From: Panorpa germanica
Taxonomy: Eukaryota > Arthropoda > Insecta > Mecoptera > Panorpidae
DNA: 64,000 nt
Assembly (NCBI GenBank): GCA_963678705.1
Contig: OY783212.1
Coordinates: forward strand, 4,774,001-4,838,000
Reading direction: 5' to 3'
Part shown: positions 46,309 through 58,490 of the stretch, piece by piece
Numbering within the stretch: position 1 is the stretch's first letter
How the letters are laid out: each line of letters begins with the position of its first letter
Program-made: the position numbers and the translations under genes
The notes under the pieces: model-generated
Database searches by the model: none
Seen by the model: the letters and a program-made list of their open reading frames with translations, nothing else
What the model was told of the DNA's origin: nothing

Positions 46309-49300
46309 TCTTTATAGCAGTGAGTAAATTTCATTTTTCTTTTAAATTTAGTTTTATATGAATTATTAAATTTTATTATTAATTTTATGTCTTGTAAAAA
46401 TGTCTTGTACTAGTTCATTAATATTAGTGTTATTGTCATAAAGTACGTCAGTAATGTCGTCTAGTTGTATACGTTTATTGCATTGTAATAGCAAGTGAAT
46501 TTTCAATTTTGTTTATATGAACTACATCTCTCCCACTTAGCACTCACGACGCCTGTAACTGTTACTTTTTTTCGTAGCTCAGTAATTCTCATGTCAACGT
46601 TTCATTTCTCAGCTAAAAGTTTTTTTTATAACCTTGAAAAATATTTTTTCTATTTGCATAAATTCCTTCTGGCCAGTGACCACGCTTATGCTACATCATA
46701 AAAGCATTTCGTGCAACGTCATCATTCTAGTAGTTGTACCAGCGCGTTCAACTCGATAACATCTGGATCTAATATATTCACTTTTTATTTATGTTTATTA
46801 TAAAATAATATTTAAATTTAAAGTTTTATAATCGTTATGTAAAGTAACGGTTATAAATGATGAACCAATGCCTCATGACTTAATGATATGTATGGTACAC
46901 ACTGGTGCGACATCCAACATTTATATATTTTCATTCATAAGTTGACATTATTTAGACATGAGTGTACTAAATGTGTTGTACTTTTAACGTACATACTAGA
47001 ACGACATAAACATATTTTATGAAACAAAAATGTTTCAATCCCAAGTCGGAACTTTTGAAGGAATTACGGTTTTGAAAGTGATCTTGACTCAGTATCCAGT
47101 ATAAACTCAGTGTGCGTTGACGTTTTTTTTAGTTGTGTTTAGTAAATAAACACAAATAATTGAAAATGGTGTTTTAATAGACAAATTAAATAGACCTGAA
47201 CATAGACCCTTGATAAACAGTGTTCGACACAATACTTTTATAAAGTAATTTTTATTATATAATTGGTTTACTTATTGTGCGCTTGTAATTCTTTCAATCG
47301 GTTGTAAACGATCGATTCAAATTACTCAAAAACATATCACGTCTTTCATTATAAGTAGAAAGACATGCAAAATGTAATTTGTCTTTCTCTCTCTCTCTCT
47401 AGCATGTCTTGATTTATAGCGCTAATATTTTATGTTTACTACGACTTTCAGATAAATCTCTTCTTCAATGCACAGAGAGCTTAACGACGTGTCTGACTCA
47501 AAAATAAAGTACTATGCTTTAATGGGAAACTTAAGGCTCAAACTGTTATTTTGACTTGCTATTTGAGCGCATATAATATAACTGACAGTAGATAGTAGAT
47601 AGTATCAACCACCATTAAAATCAGCTCATATAATTAACGACTTTTCGACTTTTCTAAGCTTTCAAAAAATTTGAGAAAATTCTGGATTACTTCTTGAAGT
47701 GTCTACTACATGGTCCAGAAGTTTCCAAAGTCCAAAGTTTAAAACCGTGGTAATAAAATTTGACAAATAGTAAAAAACGCAAAAAACGGAATATTCTTAA
47801 AAAATTCGTAATTTTATAACATACAAATATTAAGGAAAACGGTTGAAGACTTTTTTATCTTAGGCTATAAACTTTCAAAAGAATGTAATGTCTTTGGGGT
47901 GGCCTCCAAAAAGTATTTGAAGTAGAATTATTTGTGCACATGGAAGTGGGGAATATTTTACGGATAAACAAAATTTATAAAATAATAATTAATAATAGTT
48001 AATAATAATTATTGTCAAAAAGAGAATTTATGGCGCGCAACTGGGGCAGAAGTGGCTACAATGATTATCTCAAATCGGTACAACGCACGATACACAAGAA
48101 TATATTGTTTTTCTATTTTCCTTCCAAGTGCAAAGAAATCATCGTTGTCGCTTTTCTAGTTTCCCCGTTAAATGGTCACCCATCTTCAAAAACTTATTGT
48201 AGTAAAAAGAACTAATAAAAAAAATCTATATATATAATTTAAGAAATAATATATTAAATTATATAAAACATTTATTTTACCCATGAACCATTTACTGACC
48301 CTTTTAGGGAACAGATTCTGTTAGGGAACTTTTGGCTAACGTAATGTACTAAGGAACTAGTGGGTCGTTTCAGTATCTATTTTTCTTATTCACCTATCTC
48401 TGTCTTACCTGTGTACATGAAACAATACTATAGAGAAAATTTGCACAAGTAGAACGGGCTGTCTCTTAGTTTTATACCAGGATTTATTAAAGTAAACTTT
48501 CGGAATATATATAGAAATAAGTTGCCTACTAAAGTTATTATAAGGAATTAAATGATATAAAATCACACATGCGGCAAACTTGTAGTAATCAAGTTTTACA
48601 GGTTTGAAACACTGTTCAAGAAAATCATATAAAAACAAAGTAAAATAAAGAAACTTTCATATAGAAATAAAATAATGATAACATTACTCAATATACAACT
48701 TGATTGAATGGAAATACCACAACATATGAACAGCGTAGTTTACTATTCTAACTTTTGAAAATGATGTTGTATTCAAGATAAAACAGCTCGCGGCTGTAAT
48801 CAAATTGTATTGGATATTGTCCGACCTGACTTGCTGTTGCCTAAATGTTCAAGTTTGATATCAGAATAATTTATTATGCGAACACTAATCGTTATCGAAT
48901 TTGCAACATAATAAAATTTACATGTGTTGTAATTTGTACGGAACTGTACCGAGACTGTTTATTAGGAAACACGTGTTCAGCAGTTTGTGACAATCGGTTT
49001 TTTGTTTGACGAAAATCCAAATGTTATACATTTTTAGAATTATAGATTAAGGCCTGTCGCACACTGCAAGTAAACGAATTTTAACCAAGCGAAACCTATC
49101 CGAACTTTGTAAATGCAATCAGCAATCTCAGACTGGAAGGGAATGCAATAATAGTCTTTCATAACAGTGGTGTATCGATAAAAATTAAAGTAAAAATTTG
49201 CTCTCATGATAACTTATATTAGTGCAAAACAACTCCACCTTACAGTATACAAGTTTGACTTGGCGTACTGTCGTATCGGTACGTGGTATGTACAACACTC

Positions 49301-49450
49301 ACTGCGGCTTCGAGTCCAACCAAAATAAATGCTAAGACATTTTGGGGTGTGTCTAATATAAAAAAGAAATGTACATAAAATATACCGGCTATAGGTCATA
49401 TTATTTAAAGTTTATCTAAAACAAAATATGTTGTCGGTTAAATGAAATTC
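45690..49450. other. Intron between first exons 1D and 1E
   Basis: The first 0.6 kb belongs to the 1D/1E duplication. One R2 repeat lies at 46888-47015. The rest is AT-rich DNA with no supported gene; open frames at 46068-46361 and 46495-46701 are non-coding by the logic given under rejected items. Confidence 0.5.
46888..47015 (+). repeat. Dispersed repeat R2, copy 2
   Basis: It matches the copy at 39560 over TACACACTGGTGCGACAT, ATTTATATATTTTCATTCA, TTAGACATGAGTGTACTAAA and TGTTGTACTT..AACGTAC. It lacks a few bp near the start. Confidence 0.65.
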
Positions 49451-49489
49451 CAATACAATAAATGTTATATCGCTTCAATGTTTTAAAGT

Positions 49490-50620
49490 TATGTTGTTGT
49501 TATTTGGAATGCATCTATTGTTTGATTCTATTGAAATTGATTCCTTGTGTTAATGTCCCGTGTAAAGCCTCATTTTACGACGAGGTTAGTTTAGAGATTA
49601 ACAGTTTAGGGATGGCACGTGCAATTAATTCATTTATATTTTTAATATATCCTATTCTATTCTCCTCACGTTTAAAAGGGGTGAATTTAGGAAATGCTCC
49701 AGTGCAAAGTGTAGTTGTCGCTACATGGCGAACGGGTTCTTCATTTTTGGGTGAAGTGCTAACCTCTGTGGAAGGAAGTTATTATCATCAGGAACCTTTA
49801 CATAAATTTGGCTTTAAACAAATCCGTGGGTTTCCTTTTGCTGATTTATCTTTACATATTATTACAAAGTTGTTAAAATGTGATTATAGTGGTTTGCATT
49901 CGTATATTGCATATATGTTTTATGTAAAACAAGTGATGATAAAATGTAACAACAGACTTTGGAGAAGGTGTGGAAATCGCTATAAATGTTACACCCCTAC
50001 ACGTTTGAGTAACATCTGTAAAACATTTCCTTATCAAACTATGAAGCTGGTTAGACTGCGATTAGCTTTAGCTGGCGAACTTCTTTTGGACTCATCGTAA
50101 GTCATGTTATTGCAAAATAAGGTTTAGCTATTTTTTAATCGATTTTAAACAATGGGATTTTAAACATTGAGTTGGTTCTTTTTTATATAAAAACTAAAAA
50201 AAAATCGAAAATCGATTTTTGAGAAATCGATCTTCTAGACTTTGTTTTCTTTCTGAATCGATTCTTTAGACTTTGATTCGGATCGATTAAAAAATCAATC
50301 TTTTTTAAGAAGAATCGCCATCCCTATTACATATTTAATTCAATTTATTTTATATTTTATTTAAATTTGCTTAAATACAATTGCAATGTGCGACAGTCGC
50401 TAATTTCAATTGCTATCCTTTTTTTAACCATTTTTTTAATTTTGTTAATTACTGTAATCCTAATATAATTATGCTCGTATATTCGTACCTGTCTCTAAAT
50501 CACGCAAAGCTATTTCTTGGAAATACGAGTAATCTAATATTGTTATATCATGCAAATTCATTATTTAATAAAAGTAATAAAATGTCAAAAATACGAAATT
50601 ATCCAAATCTTTATAACTGC
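49490..50620 (+). repeat. Segmental duplication unit containing exon 1E
   Basis: Partner of 45085-46308. The left breakpoint lies just upstream of the shared TTGTTGTTATTTGGAATGCA. The right end fades after CCAAATCTTTATAACTGC. The two copies lie in the same orientation, 4.4 kb apart. Confidence 0.8.
49612..50096 (+). CDS. Carbohydrate sulfotransferase locus, alternative first exon 1E
   Basis: ATG at 49612 gives MARAINSFIFLIYPILFSSR, a weaker anchor than 1D because Arg replaces Cys. The 5'-PSB TWRTGSSFLGEVL is unchanged. Differences from 1D cluster between residues 1-40 and 58-125 (HQEPLHKFG against HPEPLDKFG; a one-residue insertion, VKQVMIKCNNRLW against VKWMITCNKKLW). The last 43 residues are identical. 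It ends TCATC|GTAAGT in the shared phase, giving 334 aa with the common exons. The longer open frame back to 49462 is not conserved. Confidence 0.85.
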
Positions 50621-51727
50621 AATGCAGCGAGTGTTCTTTAACCGTAAATTTAAAAAAAAAAAAAAAAATTATAATTCGGTAAAAATAAACAATAAAATAT
50701 TGGTAAATTAGCTATATTTCGCATAGAGCTGAAAGTTGGTATACACCTTGGGGACATTATTACAAATAAAAGTTTGGCTCTACAATATCTGATAAAGTTA
50801 ACTATCACGATCTCAAATGTGTTTTATTTAAATAGTCATCAAAACAATCATTTAAAGAACCAGGATTATTAATGGGGCAAAACTCTATAAAATGGTAAAG
50901 AAATATTCTTGCCTTGAACCATCAACCTTGGTTAATTATTTTTTAATTTATATTATTTAAATATTTTCGTAAAGTAATAGAAATTTAATATTTTCACTGT
51001 ACGTAGTTCAAGCCAGTGTACCATTTTACCGACTCCGACTCTAGCTCTGTGCAATGTGCAAATAGATTTGTATTTACTGAACTAACTGACTGTGTAACAG
51101 GATATAAATATATGGTGCATTGTACAGTACATGGTAGCATAGTATTGCAAGACGGAAATACGCATATTTTTATGAATGTACTCGTACATCTAACCTCTTT
51201 AACTCATGCTAAACTGAACTAACTGAACTCGTCCGATTCTGGTATGTGTGACCCTCTTTCCGGTTCGAAAGTTGCAGTGGTGTATGCAGAATATCTGCCA
51301 CTAATAATGCGTGTTTATTGAATACTTATAATAAAGCTAACATTTCGGAAGCATAGTAATGGAATTTACTATTAAACTACAATAAAGAAAATTTCAAGCC
51401 GTCGAATAACTTTTTTTTTCACTGTAATTAAATTTAAAGGGCAACATTTTTCTTCATTCAAAACGCAGAATACTGAAGAGAAACTGCACAAAAACGTGCA
51501 ACACTCTTTTTGAAAATGACACGCATATATAGTTCTTAAACTTTGCAATCACTTTTTAATGATTTTTTGAAGACAGTTCAGTGTCCGAGAGCATATATGC
51601 TTGACGTCCTGCATCAGCGCCTAGACCCATTCGTTTTTAAATTCGTCGCCTTTAAATTTGTCTTCCATAGGCACAGGCCTCACAGACATAAGTCTGAATT
51701 CTTCACCGATCAAAATTAATTTCGTTC

Positions 51728-51890
51728 TGTGCTCACAATCATAAATTTTATAAGATAGTGGTGTTGGCACAAATACGAGGCCACGACACCATAAATATTG
51801 CCAATTAAACACCAATTCTCGGACATCATCGATGATAGAACTCAAGATGGGAAATAGATCGACATCCAACGAATTTAAAAAAAATTAAAT
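51728..51890 (+). mobile_element. SINE fragment (3' part)
   Basis: AATCATAAATTTTATAAGAT, GAGGCCACGACACCATAAA and TCGATGATAGAACTCAAGAT match the 3' half of the SINE family, with an A-rich end. The tRNA head is absent. Confidence 0.6.
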
Positions 51891-52671
51891 AATAAACAAT
51901 CCGAGTATATGATGAATTTATTTTATAAAAAAAAACATATTGTTATGATATGCACGTTAATTTTACTGTTATGTTCCTGTGAAAAATAAAATATATCAGA
52001 GTGTTTTTTGAAGTACTCGTACACTTGTTATAAGGACTAAAAAACTCGAGTGATGAAACAAGCTAATTTGTCAAACATGAAACTCAACTGTACGCGGAGT
52101 CAACATGATCCACTTGTTTGTTATGTGAGGCTGTCATTAGTAGGGCTTCCACGACTTTAACTTGAAATAAGGTCAACAAGAGAGAAGCTAACTAGAAATA
52201 TATTGTACTATATTTTAATTCATGGAAATATAAAATAATTCTCAAATAATGAAATCCATCAATCCACCTTTGAAACATTTTAACGGACGACGACGACGCC
52301 CGATACTTTCTTTGTCTTCCGAGTCAAACACCTGAGCCGTGTTATGCATACCAGATGTGCCTTGTAGCAGTACCAGTACAAGCAGATGGTTCAATGTATG
52401 GCAGGCGAAATTATTTTTAGAACTTTTATTTCTATTACAATGTTCGTGTTTATTAAAATCAATATTTTTCGCAATGTTTCAAATCAAAACTATTTGATGG
52501 TTCTACTTTTGACGAGTATATTGGAAAGTAGTGACTATGCTGCTCGCCTCAAATAAGCGGTATGCTTAATTATAGAAACAGTGATAATTATCACAACTTT
52601 AAATACAAGGTTCTATGGATTATATTGTTTTAATGTGTGTTTTACTAAAGGTAATTAAAAACGAAAGTATA

Positions 52672-53430
52672 CAGTGCCGTGCTTAGAGATTTTGTAGCCT
52701 GGGCACAGATAAAAGTCTATTAAGTATTTTCTTAGAAAGAACGCACTCAGGAAATACGATTGTTTAAAGATATTTTTATTAAAAAATAATTAATAGTAAA
52801 TTAAAATAGTAATTTTAGAAAAAAATTCTTTACTTTTTGCTCTATAACTTTTAATTCGTAAAAGATAAAAAGTTGAAATTTGACATGTGTATTACGTTGT
52901 TCTATGCTAACATTTTTTGAAAATTAGAAATGGAAAAATTGGAAAAGGGGGCGTTGAGAAAATTAGGGGGCCCGATAGGAAACTTTGGAGAAAATTCAAA
53001 TTTCGGATTCCTTAATAATGAAATGTGTTAGAAAAAAAAAAATTCAAAAATTTTATTTGGGGGCTAGAAAATTTAAATGTTATATATGGACTAACTTTGG
53101 TACTTACTTTACAAATTGAAAAAAAAAATCCCAAATTTTGAAAAAAAAAGTCAGTTTTTATAAAAAATTATTTGTTATATGTAAAATATATATCACACAA
53201 TCGTCGCTTGCGACGGGGGTAACTCTACTGCGCAATATAATTTTAAAAAATTTGAAATGTTTTAGCACACTTTTAATTTATATACTTATAAAGCAATATA
53301 TAGTCGATATTAGTTCGTAGCTGTCGCTGCATATGCCTTTCCTCCGCTCCACTTCTCTTCCACGTCGGTTCAGCACCAGCGGACCCTGAGCAAATGTCTG
53401 CCTTGTCTAGTAGTAAGCGCGACCCTGGCT
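52672..53430. mobile_element. Possible non-autonomous DNA transposon
   Basis: The left end, CAGTGCCGTGCTTAGAGATT then GTAGCCTGGGCAC, and the right end, AAGCGCGACCCTGGCTGCAG, resemble the CAGTG...CACTG ends with 'CCCTGGGC' words of many hAT-type MITEs. The interior is AT-rich without coding. The ends are diverged and no target duplication was identified. Confidence 0.3.
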
Positions 53431-54042
53431 GCAGTAGTTAATTTGATGTTTTCTTTAATTGAGGGCACTCACCTACCTGCATTACAATTAACGGTATGAC
53501 TGTTGTAATGATGTTAAATTACTGCAATTGCAGTTAAAATACTTGTAACGTCACTAGCATTGTACTTTTATTACTTGACCTTAATAATAACAACAATAAT
53601 AATGGAATATATGCAGTTAGTTACGATGATTAATAAAAACTTGCATAAATCTTCTTTTCAGTTGTTATTCAAGGTCTTCTAGAAGCAATAAAAAGTCTGT
53701 TCATTAGTTACATTCACTGCGCTAAATATTGTTGTTGTAAGTGGTTATCTCAGTTTAAAAGTTGGCGCCGTGCAGAGTGCATGGCGGGGGAATCAAACTG
53801 ATGGCAGCGTATACTGCGGATAAATCCAACATTAACTACGGTTGCTTTGTATCTTAGTGTATTAGAATATCACGTAAACGGCTCATGTAAATTTGTTGAG
53901 TAGTTGTGAATAGGAACATGCAAATTTTTTTAGTGTTTTTTTTTATAACGTATATCAAATAAAGAATACTACTACTTTTCTTTTTCCCTACGATGAAAAA
54001 ATACTAGAAGAAAATGAAGGTGTTAATAAAAAAGTACACAGT

Positions 54043-54179
54043 TGCCTAATAAATTTACGTTTATAATTAATTTAATTTGATAACAACCGACCCAGAATAT
54101 ATAACTCTGGTCCGGGGTTTGAACACGAAGATGCAGCAGTCTGTCGTTAAGTATAAATGCCTCGCCCACTGTGTCGTCT
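54043..54179 (-). mobile_element. SINE fragment (5' head)
   Basis: Minus-strand head of the SINE: GACGACACAGTGGGCGAGGC at the high-coordinate end, a B box degraded to TTCAAACCCCGGACC, then AGAGTTATATATTCTGGGTC. It is truncated about 130 bp in. Confidence 0.65.
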
Positions 54180-54794
54180 AATTACTATTATGAATATTCA
54201 TAAAATCGTAATTTTCATTTGTAAAAATAACACTTTCTTGTTAAAAGCAATTAGCTATTAGTTATCTAACACGGAATGCAGTTAGTTAGTACTTGTCGAT
54301 TTATACCCTGCAGCCGTTGTTTTCTATTGCATCATACTACCTGGTATCTACCAGGGGTGTGCCAGCTTTTGTTAACAATAAAGTTAAAAGTAAATAGTTC
54401 CATATAGTCAGTCCTATATATCTTTAATCCTTAAAAGGGTGTTTTATTGCATTTTTCTATTGATTTAAAATAATCGCTCTTGTTGAATCATAACGATATG
54501 TATTTCTGGCGGGAGTGTGCGTCTCCAAAGTTAAAAAAGTAATTTAGAAATAATATTTCTTAGAAATAGGTTTAACTTTTACAATCATTTGATTTAAAGA
54601 CAAAATATATATGGTAATTATATATAAATAAAAGGTTGTACTTCTCTGTAAAATCAAAATAACCTTATAATTATACTTTTTAACAACTAATAAACATTGT
54701 GATAAAAGTAAAATATAATTTTCAATCATTAAAAAGGAACAATGTATTTGTATGTACTTATTATTTTGTGCTTATTTTTTTATTTTTATTGCAG

Positions 54795-54974
54795 GTTAAA
54801 TGTAAAAATCGTTCTTCTAATAAGAGATCCTCGGGGGACAATGCAGTCCCGAAGGCACCGAGATTGGTGCCCTGGGAATCCAGATTGCGGTCTCGCTAAA
54901 AATCTGTGCTCGGACATGGTAGCTGATTACCATGCGGCAAAGAAACTGCAAAAACAATTTCCAGATAGATTTAG
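54795..54974 (+). CDS. Carbohydrate sulfotransferase locus, common exon 2
   Basis: A 180-nt exon behind TTTTTATTGCAG. The first base completes the serine codon begun by each first exon (TC|G). It encodes LNVKIVLLIRDPRGTMQSRR, the PAPS 3'-phosphate-binding (3'-PB) motif of carbohydrate sulfotransferases, here IRDPRGTMQSR against LVRDPRA..RSR in vertebrate CHSTs. It continues with a Cys-rich WCPGNPDCGLAKNLCSDM and DYHAAKKLQKQFPDRF. It ends TTTAG|GTAAAA. No other copy of this exon is visible in the window, so all five first exons must use it or be dead. Confidence 0.88.
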
Positions 54975-55066
54975 GTAAAAATAAATATGTGGCTTTATAA
55001 AATATTTTCAAAAATGTAATTATTTTCCAAACTTTTTTTATTTATATACTTATTTTTTCTTTGCAG

Positions 55067-55406
55067 GGCAATTAGATACGAGGATTTTTCAATGGATACA
55101 GACGAAGGCGTAAATTATCTTTTTGATTTTTATGGTCTTCCTGTAACGGAACAAGTGAAGAAATTTTTAAAATCTCATACTAAAAATGATAAAGGTGGTG
55201 TAAGTTCTACATATAGAAATTCAAAGCAAGCGCCGTTTCATTGGCGTCAAGATTTATCTTACGATGACGTACTAGGCATTCAAGAAGATTGTATGGAGGC
55301 CCTTAAACTATGGGATTATAATATATTAACAGATGCATCACAATTAAGATCCAGTGAATGGAATCCTATCTCAAATTACTCAATAACTAGAGCCACTTAC
55401 TTGTAA
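55067..55406 (+). CDS. Carbohydrate sulfotransferase locus, common terminal exon 3
   Basis: The acceptor TTTCTTTGCAG joins AG|G to give RAIRYEDFSMDTDEGVNYLF, the 'RYEDL' block typical of the sulfotransferase fold. It continues through YGLPVTEQVKKFLKSHT and APFHWRQDLSYDDVLGIQED, ending SNYSITRATYL and TAA. N-glycosylation sequon NYS lies near the end. The exon gives all isoforms the same 113-residue C-terminus. The nearest AATAAA is around 55944. Confidence 0.88.
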
Positions 55407-58400
55407 CAGCTCTGACGGATTGATAATCAATACTGGATAATTGTTGTATCGTTTATTGATTTTTGGGTTCACGGGCGTTGGTGTGACCTTGGATTGAATC
55501 TCTCAAAATTATGTGAAAATTGACCAACTTTGTCGATGACTAATGTTGGTATGAACTGGTGTGCTTGATATAGAAACACAGCTTCAACTTTAGCAATAAT
55601 ATTTAGTAGATTAAGAAAGAGGTTTTCCTATTTTTCTATATATAGTTCCTCTATCATTCGTAGGAAAAGGGTGGTGCTTTTTAGAACCCTGTTGTATCAT
55701 AAGCAATAACACCCAGTTGATAAATTTTGCCACTTCCATTTCAAAATATATAATCACTCTCAAGAATCAATAATTTGCACTTAGCTACTATCCTGCCTAA
55801 AGATAACTTAAAAACACTTTTTCTTGTTGTGCTTTTCATTACTTCGTAAGTGCAGACAGTAAGTTTTAGCCCAATTTTTCTTTTTGTGCATTCGCTGAAA
55901 GACCATATCTCAAAAATACCCAGTTCAAATATTGTGCTGAGATAATAAACTTTGACAGAGTTAAAGAAATCATTTTTTTATTTTGACTTTTCTCACGCGC
56001 GATAAAGATACTTGGTTAATGATTTTCTTAAAGGAATACTGGAATGTAGTATATATTAAATAAAAAAATAAGTCACTGTTTAAAATTGTTACAAAATATG
56101 AATTCGTCTTGTACTAGTATTGCTCGCATGTCATAAACATTTTGTTATCAAACGGATATTTTAATCTAATTTTATGTTTGGACTCGCGTATTCTACCGCA
56201 ATATCCTGTCGGATAATATTATGACAATAGGACATTAACAAATATTTCAAACTCATGCTCCTCAGTAGAATATTTAAAAAAAACTTAAAGTAAGATATAA
56301 GCGATTTTATAGAAATAGTGAATTGTTATTTTTGATAATATATTATAATATTCAAAACTTGATTATGCGCTATTAGTAGAATTTGAATTATGTTCTTGAT
56401 TCTAAAAATGCTACTAAAATGTGATCTCGTTTATATCTTACTGTTTTTAACGAAAATACGAGAACTCTAATGACCAAACAAAATAGCAAAATTTGCCATG
56501 ATTTTTATCTCGTTAACTATAAATGATATTAAATGATTTAAATTTTATTTAGATATTTTATGCTTACTAATAAATTAAAGTAAAGGAGGAGCAGCATTCT
56601 CTTGTTAACATCAGACTCAAAAACAGATGACAACCTCAAACGATTGTAAACATAAGCACATGCTAAAATAGAACGCTAAAGTTCTTAAAAATGCTGTTTT
56701 TGAAATTGTGTTTAAGTAGTTGCTTGCTATTCAGGCGTATATTTTTTATATGCAAATCCAAATTTCAATATCTATAAGGAAAGTTTATTTTCATTTCATG
56801 ATTTCTTTTTGATGTAATCGCATATTACTGATTAACTAAAATATTTCGTGTGGTAAATAAAACCACAAATTGTTGCTTAAAATGATTAAATTAATTACTT
56901 ACAAAATTGAATATTATTTTGCGATATAGAAATGACTAATACTAATTATTATAAAATATCCAGAAGAATGAAAATAATGAAATGCCTACGCAAAATGATT
57001 AAAATAAAAAAGTTTTTGTTAAAACATGCATTTATTTTAATAGCTTTGATAAAAAGAATATTGTTTTGCTAATTTGTAATTAAAATCATTTGTATTCATG
57101 CAAGTGGCCTTATCAAGGGTTTAGATTTAAATAGTACTTATACGTTTAAAATTAAAATGATTTCATTACCAGTGATAATTACATGTTTGATTTACCTGTA
57201 TAAGGGTGTGTTAAATAAAACAGATACTACTTGTAATTGAAGTATCTTTTCTATTTAACATACAAAATTTTATTTTCTTAAATATTTCATTAAAGTATTT
57301 CATAACATTGTCATTTCTAGAAAGATGCAATACCATACTTTTTCTATACTTTTCATGGTTCATATCCCATCAATAATTGCATCTCCATTGTCTTTTAGAA
57401 CATCTATGCTTCACTTCTATAAAATATGAATTGGCAGAAAAAGGGATTGCTTCATGTAAAACAGTTTCAACTTTAAATAATTAAACAGTAATCGTTCCGG
57501 TATATTTTATTGCCATAACCTATTTCATCAAAAATCGTTGCAACACAATTGACAGTATCTTTAGTAAATATGTATGTGTCTGTGTCTGTGTCTGTGTCTG
57601 TAGCGTATCCGGTATGGTTTATCAAACTACATTTTATTGGTAGCTAACTTTGAGTTATTAATAAAAATAATATATAAATATTTCGTAATATAAGTTTGTT
57701 TTTAAGTTAGTAATACATATAATTAGTAAATAGTATTTATAAGTATAATATATTTAATTGTGATAGTTTTTTTAAATTTAATATCAAATTATATTGCAAT
57801 ACTTATTATTACGCATATTGTTAAGGTCTTATTTTTAACTTTCTTTAATGACCCTGTATTATTCACAGGCTATTATAAAGCACAAGTTATACACAAAGAT
57901 ATATTCGCTAAACACAGTTGTTTTTATTGTACATAAATAATATTACCTTTCTTGAAAATTCAATTTCAATTTCTGCATCATTTTAATAAAACGATAGCGC
58001 TGGCGCATAATGAAGTAAAACTTACTAGTTCTTCCGATTTTAGTAGATCAGTATCGTGCAATTTAGTATAAAGTTGCTTAAGAAGTTTCACTGTAACCTT
58101 AAAATGTGTGTAAAAATGCACACATAAATGCTACGGAGCTAACACGTAATTTATATAATTTTTACATTTGTGTTTAGCGTTATGTATTCGATATTGGATT
58201 ATTGGAATATACAGGAAAGTTAAAAATGCGCCCTTTTTATGTTAAGTTTATTATTATTTTAGTGTTAAATAATTCAAATGATATAAATTCAAATTTTGAA
58301 AAAATTATGGTTATATTAGTGTTAATAAATGCATAGACATTATTTAAGTTTTATTTATGTATAAGTTTTAATATTAATTAAATTGTTTAGAAAATTGTAT

Positions 58401-58490
58401 ATGTTTTTCATTTATTCTTCATTTGATAACATAATATTTATTATCACATTATCAGATCACTATCGTTTATCCCGTTGTAAAGCGACGTCT
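55407..58490. other. Intergenic AT-rich region after the sulfotransferase locus
   Basis: The 3' UTR of the sulfotransferase presumably fills the first few hundred bp (AATAAA near 55944). Apart from a TGTGTC microsatellite at 57575-57601, nothing is recognised. Confidence 0.5.
57575..57601. repeat. TGTGTC microsatellite
   Basis: About four to five units of TGTGTC. Confidence 0.8.

Larger units (their letters stand above)
50097..54794. other. Intron before the common sulfotransferase exons
   Basis: This 4.7 kb stretch holds the tail of the 1E duplication, SINE fragments (51728-51890 and 54043-54179) and a possible hAT-like MITE (52672-53430). No further first exon was seen. Confidence 0.5.

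Noticed and set aside
45100-49611. Longer N-termini for first exons 1D (from 45100) and 1E (from 49462)
   Set aside because: The extra residues start differently in the two copies. The ATG at MAR[SA]INSF is shared and directly precedes a membrane anchor, as in the other first exons.
31560-50100. Each first exon as a complete, independent short gene ending at the TAA after the donor
   Set aside because: Such proteins would lack the 3'-PB half needed for PAPS binding. The TAA lies inside a consensus GTAAG donor in all five cases, and the phase fits the common exon.
46068-50641. Paired open frames 46068-46361 and 50381-50641 with similar peptides (MQCAT..NFNCYPFF.., LFNKSNKM)
   Set aside because: They lie in the duplicated intronic tail of exons 1D and 1E. 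The two copies change frame relative to each other in the middle, so the similarity is DNA-level duplication and not a conserved protein.
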